Position numbers and translations under genes: made by a program. From the NCBI GenBank assembly GCA_027065045.1, contig JAMOOX010000127.1, positions 1-32,900 of the forward strand: DNA of 32,900 bases, in the 5' to 3' direction. Positions 9,183 through 15,933 of this stretch are shown in pieces (the stretch's first letter is position 1; every line of letters begins with the position of its first letter). This DNA comes from Campylobacteraceae bacterium (GTDB lineage Bacteria > Campylobacterota > Campylobacteria > Campylobacterales > Sulfurovaceae). Under the pieces are notes generated by a model. It was given only the letters and a program-made list of their open reading frames with translations, searched no databases and was not told the DNA's origin.

Positions 9183-10127
9183 ATGAATAGAGGTAAAGTT
9201 GGAATTATTGGTGCAGGATTTGTAGGGGCTTCTACAGCTTATACATTAGCAATGTTAGGTATTGCTAGAGAGATAGTATTATATGATATTATTGCAGATG
9301 TTGCCATTGGTAAAGCCATAGATATTGGACAAGCTACAAATTTTTCATCTAAAAGTACAGTTGTAAATTATGCTATTGAACCCAAAAATATGGTTGGTTG
9401 TGATATTGTAGTAGTTACAGCAGGAGTACCTAGAAAAGATGGTATGAGTCGTTCGGATTTATTGATGATAAATGCAAAAATTGTAAAAGAGATAACAAAT
9501 AATATAAATAGATACTCTCCTGAAGCTATTATAATATGTGTATCAAACCCATTAGATGTAATGACATACTTGATGCATCATATTAGTGGATTGGGTAGAG
9601 ATAGAGTAATAGGAATGGCAGGGGCATTAGATGGTGCTAGAATGGCACACTATATTGCTCAAAAAAGTAGTGTAAATAGTTCTAAAGTAGATGCAATGGT
9701 ATTAGGAGAACATGGTGATAATATGACACCTTATATCAAAGGTTCTAGTATATCAGGAATACCAATTTCTCAATTTATTGGAGCAAGTGATATAGAAGAT
9801 ATAATTGAAGACACCCAAAAAGGTGGGGCTACAATAGTTCAACATTTAGGTACTTCTGCATATTACGCACCTGCAAGAGCTATTAGTGCTATGGTAGAGG
9901 CGATATTAGATGATTCAAAGATGATTATATCATCATCTGTAGTATTAGATGGTGAGTATGGATATAAAGATACTACTCTAGGAGTACCTGTAATATTAGG
10001 TAAAAATGGAGTAGAAGAGATAATAGAACTTGATTTAGATAGTGATACAAAAGCTAAATTAGATAAATCTGTAAGCTCAATTCAAGAGAATATTGAGATA
10101 CTAAAATCAAATGGCATATTTGGTTAA
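9183..10127 (+). CDS. mdh: Malate dehydrogenase (lactate/malate dehydrogenase family)
   Basis: NAD-dependent oxidation of malate to oxaloacetate, or the reverse in a reductive TCA cycle. The Rossmann motif GIIGAGFVGAS is at the N-terminus. The substrate loop GVPRKDGMSR has an arginine after Pro, the residue choice that favours malate over lactate. The NPLDVMTY motif and the catalytic histidine in LGEHGDNM are present. An upstream in-frame ATG at 9171 exists, but no ribosome-binding site precedes it, whereas GGGGG at 9173-9177 is correctly spaced for the ATG at 9183, so I choose 9183. The resulting 314-residue protein begins MNRGKVGIIG, matching the family's usual start. It is a single gene between its own promoter and the coiled-coil gene. 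Confidence 0.93.
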   Translation: MNRGKVGIIGAGFVGASTAYTLAMLGIAREIVLYDIIADVAIGKAIDIGQATNFSSKSTVVNYAIEPKNMVGCDIVVVTAGVPRKDGMSRSDLLMINAKIVKEITNNINRYSPEAIIICVSNPLDVMTYLMHHISGLGRDRVIGMAGALDGARMAHYIAQKSSVNSSKVDAMVLGEHGDNMTPYIKGSSISGIPISQFIGASDIEDIIEDTQKGGATIVQHLGTSAYYAPARAISAMVEAILDDSKMIISSSVVLDGEYGYKDTTLGVPVILGKNGVEEIIELDLDSDTKAKLDKSVSSIQENIEILKSNGIFG

Positions 10128-10190
10128 TCTTTTTTATAGATAGCACTATCTTATCATAAATATTATTTTTTACATTAAAAAGGAGTTTTT

Positions 10191-10634
10191 ATGATAGATA
10201 GTGATATGGCACAGATAAAAGAGCTTTTAGTCGGAGAGTTTGAGAGAGAGACCAAAAATGAGTTTCAAGCGATATATAAAACAATAAATGAGCTAAAAGA
10301 ACAGACCCAACAAGAGATAGCCAAACTAGATAAAATCTTACAAAAAAAGTATCAATATTTAGAAACGAATATAAACAATCAAATAAATTCACAAAAAGAG
10401 TTTAATATCAATAAATTTAACTCTATCCAAGAAGAGATAAATATCCAACAAGAGTTTACAACAAAAGCATTTAATACTCTAAATAGTAGATTTCAAAAGA
10501 AATTAAATAGTATAAAAGATGATTATACTCAAAAAAATATCTCAAAAGAGTCTATGGCTACAATGTTTTTTGAGTATGCACTAAAGCTACAAAATGAATC
10601 TATAAAAGATAAACTTACAGAGAATATCAAATAG
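10191..10634 (+). CDS. Coiled-coil protein upstream of the OmpA-domain gene
   Basis: A 147-aa, highly charged protein without signal peptide or membrane segment. Almost the whole length is predicted by eye to be coiled coil: repeated Leu/Ile/Phe at a/d spacing among Glu, Lys, Gln and Asn. An internal repetition around QKEFNINKFNSIQEEIN and QQEFTTKAFNTLNSRF suggests duplicated heptad blocks. A strong AAGGAG site precedes the ATG. The stop codon directly abuts the ATG of the OmpA-domain gene, so the two are co-translated and the products probably act together. I do not recognise a named family. Confidence 0.75.
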   Translation: MIDSDMAQIKELLVGEFERETKNEFQAIYKTINELKEQTQQEIAKLDKILQKKYQYLETNINNQINSQKEFNINKFNSIQEEINIQQEFTTKAFNTLNSRFQKKLNSIKDDYTQKNISKESMATMFFEYALKLQNESIKDKLTENIK

Positions 10635-12455
10635 ATGGATAGAGATTTTGAGAAATTAAGAGAATTAATTTTAAAAAAAGAGATAAATCAACTTAATAAT
10701 ATCATTTCAAGAGTCCAAAATATAGAAAATGCTCATAAAAAAGATATATTAATAGAACATTTATCTACCCTTATTACAGATATACTATCTAAAAATATCA
10801 AAAACAACCCTCAACAGATATACTCTATCGTACACCCATTTGTAATTAAAGGGCTAAAAGAGGAGCTAACCAAATCTTCAAATAGCGAACTCTCCAAAAT
10901 CCTAGCACCCATAATCTCATCTTCTATGAAAGAACAAGTCCATAAACAAAAAGATTCAATTGTAGATGCACTATATCCTATTATGGGTAATATGATTAGT
11001 AAATATGTAACAAATGCCTTTAAAGAGATGATGGTAGATGTCAATCATAAACTCCAAGATACCCTATCATCACAAACTATCAAAAGAAAAATCAAATCCA
11101 AAATATATAATATTAGTGAAGCAGAGCTTATATTAAAAGAGTCAAACATAGCCAAAGTCAAAAGTATATTTCTAATTCACAAAGAATCAGGAATATTAAT
11201 ATTAGATATTCACAGAGATAATAATATAATTGAAGAACCCGAAATGGTAGCTTCAATGCTAAGTGCTATTAAAAGCTTTATAAATGATTGGATTAGTAAT
11301 CATGATAAAATGAGTGAAGTGAGTGAAATTGAATATGGTAACTCATCTATTATAATTGAGAGTGCAGGAAGTAGCTATCTAGCTGTGGTAATGGATGGAA
11401 AAGCCAACTTTAAAATGCAAGAACAAATCTCTCTTACACTTACAAAAGTTGTATTAAACTACTCCATAGAGATTGCCCATTATAATGGAGACCCAGATAC
11501 AATTAATAAAAAAGCTATCACATCTATACTATCTACACTATTTATTAGCAAAGAAAAAAAGCCCAAAAAAGATAATAATTTCCCTATATTTAGTACAATT
11601 ATACTTCTATTTCTTATTTTAATCCCTCTATCATGGAGTGGATATAACTACTATCAAGAGTATCTAATAAAATCCAAAGAACAATCTATTATATCTTTGA
11701 TATATAATAATAATATCAAAATTTATGATTTCAAAATAGAGACTAAAAATGGTAAAATTAGAGTAGATGGTATAGTATTAAATCAAAAAGAGAGTATAAA
11801 ACTATCAAAACTATTATCAAATAAGAGAGTCAAAAATAATATTACATCAGTTGATTATGACTTTTTAAAAGAGTATATTCAAATCCAACTAAATCAAATC
11901 CTATTTAACTTTAATCAAAAATATAGCTCAAATATCATCTATAAAGTAGATAAATATAGCACAATAGCATTCAAAGGTAGCATTATTACAAAAGATACCA
12001 AACTTGAACTTATTAACTATCTAGGAAAAATATTTCAAAAGTACAGACTAACTTTTGATATAAAAGTTCTACCTAAATTAAAAGATAGAATATACTTTGA
12101 TATATCATCATCTAAAATAGAAAATAGATATATTAAACTCTTAGATAATATAGCTAATCTATTAAAAGTCCATAATAGTTATAATATCAAAATCACAGGA
12201 TATACAGATATTATAGGTAACAGTAGATTTAATAAAATATTATCATCTCGCAGAGCATATAGAGTAAGAAATGAACTTATAAAAAGAGGTGTCAATATAA
12301 ATTCTATTATAATTACCAATCAAGCCACACCACCAGAAGATATTTCAAATGTATTAAAAGAGAGAGAGTTATCAAGATGTGTTAGGTTTAATTGGGAGAT
12401 GAAAAAAGGTAATAATATTTTAAAAAAGTTGAGAGTGAGTACCAATTCGTATTAA
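10635..12455 (+). CDS. Membrane-anchored OmpA-domain protein with large cytoplasmic N-terminal region
   Basis: A 606-aa protein. Residues 1-150 are helical and charged. Residues about 165-260 (VKSIFLIHKESGILIL through SSYLAVVMDG) resemble a Roadblock/LC7-type fold. A single hydrophobic helix lies at about 317-337 (FSTIILLFLILIPLSW). Residues about 355-400 look like a BON-type segment. The C-terminus (about 483-590) is an OmpA peptidoglycan-binding domain with IYFD and ITGYTDIIGNSRFNKILSSRRA, the conserved TDxxGxxxxNxxLSxxRA set. There is no N-terminal signal peptide, so the topology is probably cytoplasmic N-terminus, one inner-membrane helix and a periplasmic OmpA domain gripping the cell wall. 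It may link a cytoplasmic switch to the envelope. It forms an operon with the preceding coiled-coil gene. Confidence 0.8.
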   Translation: MDRDFEKLRELILKKEINQLNNIISRVQNIENAHKKDILIEHLSTLITDILSKNIKNNPQQIYSIVHPFVIKGLKEELTKSSNSELSKILAPIISSSMKEQVHKQKDSIVDALYPIMGNMISKYVTNAFKEMMVDVNHKLQDTLSSQTIKRKIKSKIYNISEAELILKESNIAKVKSIFLIHKESGILILDIHRDNNIIEEPEMVASMLSAIKSFINDWISNHDKMSEVSEIEYGNSSIIIESAGSSYLAVVMDGKANFKMQEQISLTLTKVVLNYSIEIAHYNGDPDTINKKAITSILSTLFISKEKKPKKDNNFPIFSTIILLFLILIPLSWSGYNYYQEYLIKSKEQSIISLIYNNNIKIYDFKIETKNGKIRVDGIVLNQKESIKLSKLLSNKRVKNNITSVDYDFLKEYIQIQLNQILFNFNQKYSSNIIYKVDKYSTIAFKGSIITKDTKLELINYLGKIFQKYRLTFDIKVLPKLKDRIYFDISSSKIENRYIKLLDNIANLLKVHNSYNIKITGYTDIIGNSRFNKILSSRRAYRVRNELIKRGVNINSIIITNQATPPEDISNVLKERELSRCVRFNWEMKKGNNILKKLRVSTNSY

Positions 12456-12477
12456 TATTATCTCCTTTTATTTTCAT

Positions 12478-12569
12478 TAGACTTCTTGCAAAACTCATCG
12501 GAAATGATGGCTTTAGCCTAATAAAAAGCTGGAGCTAAAGCACCAATTCCAAGTTTTGCAAGAAGTCTA
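12478..12569. mobile_element. MITE-like hairpin element with 18-bp terminal inverted repeats
   Basis: The ends are perfect inverted repeats, TAGACTTCTTGCAAAACT at 12478-12495 and its complement at 12552-12569. The interior also folds back (GGCTTTAGC near 12508 against GCTAAAGC near 12534), so the 92-bp unit forms one long imperfect hairpin. The flanking TA on both sides could be a TA target duplication of the IS630/Tc1 or IS5 type. It has no coding capacity. It sits between the ompA-like gene and the toxin-antitoxin pair and could also act as a terminator. Confidence 0.6.
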
Positions 12570-12585
12570 TTCCAACTCAATCAAT

Positions 12586-12607
12586 TTGTAGCTCAAATAT
12601 GCTACAA
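12586..12607. promoter_or_regulatory. Palindromic operator before the dinJ/yafQ-like pair
   Basis: A perfect 7-bp inverted repeat, TTGTAGC and GCTACAA, separated by 8 bases, directly precedes an A/T-rich -10-like segment (TATATAAAAT from about 12607) and lies 31 bp before the antitoxin ATG. Ribbon-helix-helix antitoxins of the RelB/DinJ family autoregulate through such palindromes; this is the natural candidate site. Confidence 0.6.
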
Positions 12608-12638
12608 TATATAAAATAATTTAAAAAAAGGCTATAAT

Positions 12639-12908
12639 ATGACATTAAATGCAACAGTTAGAGCAAGAGTAGATGAGCAGTTAAAATATGAGGTTGAAGA
12701 GATTTTAAAACAGATTGGACTTACTACTTCACAAGCAATTACTCTTTTTATGAATCGTATTCGATACGAAAAGGGTATTCCTTTTGAGTTAAAAATTCCA
12801 AATGCTACAACAATCAAAGCTATGGAAGAGGCAAATAATAATGATGGAGAGATGGTCAGTTTTGATGAGTTTTTAAAAGAGGAAAAAACCCATGTTAAAA
12901 CTCTTTAG
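12639..12908 (+). CDS. dinJ: RelB/DinJ-family antitoxin
   Basis: An 89-aa protein. The N-terminus (TLNATVRARVDEQLKYEVEEILKQIGLTTSQAI up to about residue 37) is the ribbon-helix-helix DNA-binding and dimerisation domain. It is followed by LFMNRIRYEKGIPFEL, the family signature, and a charged C-terminal region (TIKAMEEAN onward) expected to wrap the toxin. It overlaps the toxin gene by 17 bp. The operator at 12586-12607 implies autoregulation. The symbol is by family resemblance to E. coli DinJ. Confidence 0.9.
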   Translation: MTLNATVRARVDEQLKYEVEEILKQIGLTTSQAITLFMNRIRYEKGIPFELKIPNATTIKAMEEANNNDGEMVSFDEFLKEEKTHVKTL

Positions 12909-13161
12909 AACCAAAACTTTTTTAAAAGAATATAAAAAGATAAAGTTTACAGATAAACTATATTTGAAATATGTTGTCTATATGACAACTCTTTTAAAAG
13001 AGGATTCCTTGCCCCAAGAGGCAAAAGACCACCCTCTAAAAGGAAACTATTCAGATTATAGAGAGTTTCATATTAGTGGTGATTTACTTTTAATTTATAG
13101 AGTTGAAGATGAGATATTAAAACTTATAAGAATAGGGAGCCATTCAGAGCTTTTTGACTAA
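12892..13161 (+). CDS. yafQ: YafQ-family mRNA interferase toxin
   Basis: An 89-aa RelE-fold endoribonuclease that cuts mRNA at the ribosome. The residues used by E. coli YafQ are all present, shifted by three: His47 (DHPLKG), His60 and Asp64 (REFHISGDLLLIYR) and His84 (RIGSHSELF). The toxin is therefore probably active. Its start lies inside the antitoxin gene (17-bp overlap), which ensures coupling. The pair is flanked on the left by a MITE-like element and on the right by a relic of the ompA-like gene, so it looks like an inserted cassette. Confidence 0.92.
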   Translation: MLKLFRTKTFLKEYKKIKFTDKLYLKYVVYMTTLLKEDSLPQEAKDHPLKGNYSDYREFHISGDLLLIYRVEDEILKLIRIGSHSELFD

Positions 13162-13170
13162 AAAATATAA

Positions 13171-13200
13171 AGAGGTGTTGGGTTTAATTGGGTGATGAAG
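13171..13200 (+). pseudogene. Relic of the 3' end of the OmpA-domain gene
   Basis: By eye 26 of 30 bases match positions 12375-12404, which encode the RCVRFNWEMK end of the OmpA-domain protein. The copy would read RGVGFNWVMK. It sits 10 bp past the toxin stop codon, on the same strand as the source gene. It implies that the MITE and toxin-antitoxin segment entered at, or recombined into, the end of this gene or of a lost paralogue. Confidence 0.6.
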
Positions 13201-13203
13201 AGT

Positions 13204-13221
13204 AGTAGATTATTATCTACT
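13204..13221. terminator. Bidirectional hairpin between convergent genes
   Basis: Stem AGTAGAT and ATCTACT, loop TATT, placed between the toxin gene and the stop codon of the convergent metallophosphoesterase gene. Moderate stem and weak T-tract. Confidence 0.45.
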
Positions 13222-13222
13222 C

Positions 13223-14347
13223 CTAACTCCAGTAAATCAAAGTAATCTCTGAAGATGAGCCTAATCTCATCTTTGGACCCCAAAAGCCTATTCCACTATT
13301 TACATAAATTGCCTCTTTGTTTGAGAGTTTATGTAATCCTTTGACATATATTTGATTTAGTTTGACTAGATATGAGAATGGGAATATTTGACCTCCATGT
13401 GTATGACCACTTAGTATTAGATTTGGTTTGAGGTTATCTAGTTTTATTATCTGTCTTGGTTGGTGCATTAATAGTAGTGTAGGTATATTTGGGGTGAGAG
13501 ATTTTTTTACTTTTTGGGTATCTGGTATAAATTTATCTACTTTATATCCAAAATAATCATATAATCCTGCTATATTAAATCTACGGTTTTTATCTCCTAC
13601 TTCTATTGAATTATTTTCTAATACAGTTATGCCTATACTTTTGACATAGCTTATAGCATCTTCTATTCCATGAAAATATTCGTGATTTCCTACTATATAA
13701 AATGTCCCAAATCTACTTTTGAGATGAGATAGATGAGATAGGCTATCTTTAATATCTTTTACAGGTAAATCAATTAAATCTCCTGTGATTGTGATAAAAT
13801 CTGCATCTAAATTATTAATTCTCTCTACACTTTTTTTGACAAACTCTTCATCAATTAATCCTCCAATGTGCATATCACTTATTTGGACTATTTTATATGG
13901 TTTATCAAAAAGGTTTTGATTGAGATTTATATTTATAATTATCGGCTCTTTTTGACCTCCATATATTGCACCTCCCCAATAAGCCCCACTAACTGCCACT
14001 ACTCCTATATCACTACTCTTTTTAAAAAACTCTCGTTTGCTATTATCAAAAGGGATAGAGTGTTGAAGTATATGAACAAACTCATATAAAATAATAGTAA
14101 CAAAAAACAGAAATCCAATCCCTAGAGAGGTAGAGAATATAAAGTATAAATCATTTGATATAGTGATAAAATATCTACCAACTATATATCCTATAATACC
14201 AATAAAATTTAATATTACAAATATTTTGATACCCAAATATACTCTTTTACTAACATCTAATCTTTTGACTACCCTTTTACAAATACCAATATGAAGAAGA
14301 GCCATAATTATCATTATAGCAATAGGAAATATAACCGTTGTTTTCAT
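13223..14347 (-). CDS. Membrane-bound calcineurin-like metallophosphoesterase (YkuE/YaeI-like)
   Basis: Three hydrophobic helices in the N-terminal part (about residues 4-24, 36-61 and 68-95) are followed by a basic KREFFKK stretch and a catalytic domain from about residue 150. Metal-binding motifs run in order: SDMHIG (Asp158, His160), TGDLID (189-194), GNHEYFHG (from 220), MHQPR (His295) and SGHTHGGQ (from 313). All five are intact. Relatives act on phosphoester headgroups or nucleotides at the membrane; the substrate here is unknown. It is convergent with the toxin-antitoxin pair and divergent from the small lipoprotein gene. Confidence 0.88.
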   Translation of the reverse strand: MKTTVIFPIAIMIIMALLHIGICKRVVKRLDVSKRVYLGIKIFVILNFIGIIGYIVGRYFITISNDLYFIFSTSLGIGFLFFVTIILYEFVHILQHSIPFDNSKREFFKKSSDIGVVAVSGAYWGGAIYGGQKEPIIININLNQNLFDKPYKIVQISDMHIGGLIDEEFVKKSVERINNLDADFITITGDLIDLPVKDIKDSLSHLSHLKSRFGTFYIVGNHEYFHGIEDAISYVKSIGITVLENNSIEVGDKNRRFNIAGLYDYFGYKVDKFIPDTQKVKKSLTPNIPTLLLMHQPRQIIKLDNLKPNLILSGHTHGGQIFPFSYLVKLNQIYVKGLHKLSNKEAIYVNSGIGFWGPKMRLGSSSEITLIYWS

Positions 14348-14460
14348 CTACTTTAAAGCCTTTTTGTTAATATCTGTTGAATTAATTATTTTCTTTATTA
14401 TATCTAAAATTCAAAATTATTCTAAACAAAGATAAATATAGTAAATTTTGGTTATGTAAA

Positions 14461-14488
14461 TTGATTAATAGCTAATTTTAGGTAAAAT
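14461..14488 (+). promoter_or_regulatory. Probable sigma70 promoter of the lipoprotein-ridA operon
   Basis: TTGATT at 14461-14466, a 16-bp spacer and TAAAAT at 14483-14488, 26 bp before the lipoprotein ATG; AAAGGAAAG before the ATG serves as ribosome-binding site. Confidence 0.55.
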
Positions 14489-14514
14489 TTCATAAATTAG
14501 AATAAAGGAAAGAT

Positions 14515-14847
14515 ATGAAAAAGATAATTTTATTGGTATCATTGATATTTATTTTTACATCTTGTACGCAAGAGACTCAAAATAAATTAAGTCGTTCTTT
14601 ACAAAACTGGACAGGTACTGCAGGTGTATTAGAGGTATATGCAGGTGAAAAGTTGGTAAAACGATTTATGAAAATAGATAAGCTTTCAACTGCTTATGGT
14701 ACAGATGCAGGAGAGGCTAGACCATATAGATATGGATATGGACATAATGATAAAAACTTTAATGGTAAAATAGATGAGGGTGAAGAGAAGGTATATTTTG
14801 AATTCTCAGATTACTCTACAAATTATATTTTTTATGAGGATAAATAA
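14515..14847 (+). CDS. Small lipoprotein with an EF-hand-like loop
   Basis: A 110-aa protein. The signal peptide MKKIILLVSLIFIFTSC ends in lipobox FTSC (Cys17), so it is predicted to be lipid-anchored. A middle segment (WTGTAGVLEVYAGEKLVKRFMKIDKLSTAYG, given here only as a description of its position at about 32-62) is beta-rich by appearance. Residues about 80-91 (DKNFNGKIDEGE) have the DxNxNGxIDxxE spacing of a calcium-binding EF-hand or dockerin loop. It ends 3 bp before the ridA ATG and shares its transcript. I do not recognise a named family; the calcium site is inferred from the pattern only. Confidence 0.8.
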   Translation: MKKIILLVSLIFIFTSCTQETQNKLSRSLQNWTGTAGVLEVYAGEKLVKRFMKIDKLSTAYGTDAGEARPYRYGYGHNDKNFNGKIDEGEEKVYFEFSDYSTNYIFYEDK

Positions 14848-14850
14848 AAT

Positions 14851-15240
14851 ATGAAAGTAATTGCAACAAAACAAGCACCAGAGGCAATTGGACCATACTC
14901 ACAAGCTATTGAGGTAAATGGAATGATATATACATCAGGACAAATCGCATTAGATGAAAAGGGTGTATTAGTCGCAGATGATATAGAAAATCAGACTCAT
15001 CAAATAATGAAAAATCTTTTTTATGTATTAGAAGAGGGTAGAAGCCATTTTAATGATGTGATTAAATGTAATATTTTTCTCAAAGATATGAATGATTTTG
15101 ATAAAGTCAATAAGATTTATGCACACTATTTTGGTCTTCATAAACCAGCTAGAAGTACAGTTGAGGTGAGTAGATTACCAAAAGATGTACTTATTGAGAT
15201 AGATTGTATAGCATTAGCTAATACAGAAATGCATTTTTAA
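14851..15240 (+). CDS. ridA: RidA/YjgF family enamine/imine deaminase
   Basis: A 129-aa protein that hydrolyses reactive 2-aminoacrylate and related enamines released by PLP enzymes, protecting cells from enamine damage. Visible motifs are APEAIGPYSQA at the N-terminus, YTSGQI, and the C-terminal RSTVEVSRLPKDVLIEIDCIA, which contains the active-site arginine in PARS and the Glu near the C-terminus. The length is exactly typical. It is preceded by the lipoprotein gene with a 3-bp gap. Confidence 0.95.
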   Translation: MKVIATKQAPEAIGPYSQAIEVNGMIYTSGQIALDEKGVLVADDIENQTHQIMKNLFYVLEEGRSHFNDVIKCNIFLKDMNDFDKVNKIYAHYFGLHKPARSTVEVSRLPKDVLIEIDCIALANTEMHF

Positions 15241-15263
15241 AAGAGACTTAAAGATTATTTAGA

Positions 15264-15269
15264 TATAAT
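15264..15269 (+). promoter_or_regulatory. Probable -10 element of rplU-rpmA
   Basis: TATAAT in TAGATATAAT, 41 bp before the rplU ATG. A/T-rich upstream region without a clear -35. Confidence 0.5.
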
Positions 15270-15310
15270 CCAACACTTTTTTAAAATAATATAGAGATAA
15301 AGGGTTTGCA

Positions 15311-15622
15311 ATGAACGCAATCATAAAATCAGATGGGCAACAATTTAAAGTTAAAGAGGGTGATATAATCTGCTTTGACAAAATGAGTTTAGAACCAAAG
15401 AGTGAAGTAGAGTTTAAAGAAGTTCTTGCAATTGATAACGACGGAGAACTAACTATTGGTATGCCACTTGTTGAGGGTGCTTTAGTTAAGGGTGAAGTTA
15501 TTAATGAAGGTAGAGATAAGAAAGTTATCATCTACAAAAAAAGAAGAAGAAAAGACTCTAAGTTAAAAAGAGGTTTTAGAAGAGATTTTACAAGAGTAAG
15601 AATTACTTCAATCGTAGCATAA
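15311..15622 (+). CDS. rplU: 50S ribosomal protein L21
   Basis: A 103-aa protein with the family's start ([16 protein letters not shown]), the central [19 protein letters not shown] region, and the basic C-terminal stretch [21 protein letters not shown] that contacts 23S rRNA, ending in TRVRITSI. It forms the universal rplU-rpmA operon with the next gene (14-bp gap). Confidence 0.98.
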   Translation: MNAIIKSDGQQFKVKEGDIICFDKMSLEPKSEVEFKEVLAIDNDGELTIGMPLVEGALVKGEVINEGRDKKVIIYKKRRRKDSKLKRGFRRDFTRVRITSIVA

Positions 15623-15636
15623 TTTAAGGAGAAGAT

Positions 15637-15891
15637 ATGGCACATAAAAAAGGTCAAGGTTCTACACAGAATAATCGTGATTCGGCTGGTCGTAGATTAG
15701 GCGTAAAAAAATATGGTGGGGAAGCAGTAATCCCTGGAAACATCATCATTAGACAAAGAGGTACAAAAGTACATCCAGGTAATGGTGTTGGTATGGGTAA
15801 AGACCACACAATTTTTGCACTTATTGAAGGTGTTGTAAAGTTTGACAACAGAACTGCTAGACAAAAGAAAGTTTCTGTAGTTCCTGCATAA
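15637..15891 (+). CDS. rpmA: 50S ribosomal protein L27
   Basis: An 84-aa protein beginning [16 protein letters not shown], with the GVKKYGGE and [21 protein letters not shown] motifs. The N-terminus reaches the peptidyl-transferase centre and here starts directly after the initiator Met, without the cleaved Firmicutes-type extension. AAGGAGAAG precedes the ATG. In Campylobacterota obgE normally follows; here a convergent phage-type RNA polymerase gene does, marking the island boundary. Confidence 0.98.
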   Translation: MAHKKGQGSTQNNRDSAGRRLGVKKYGGEAVIPGNIIIRQRGTKVHPGNGVGMGKDHTIFALIEGVVKFDNRTARQKKVSVVPA

Positions 15892-15900
15892 TTCAATATT

Positions 15901-15923
15901 ATTCCTATCATCTTGATAGGAAT
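15901..15923. terminator. Bidirectional terminator between rpmA and the phage-type RNA polymerase gene
   Basis: A perfect 10-bp stem ATTCCTATCA and TGATAGGAAT with a TCT loop lies between two convergent stop codons (15891 and 15934). The flanks are A/T-rich on both sides, which suits bidirectional termination. Confidence 0.8.
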
Positions 15924-15933
15924 AAATAATATA

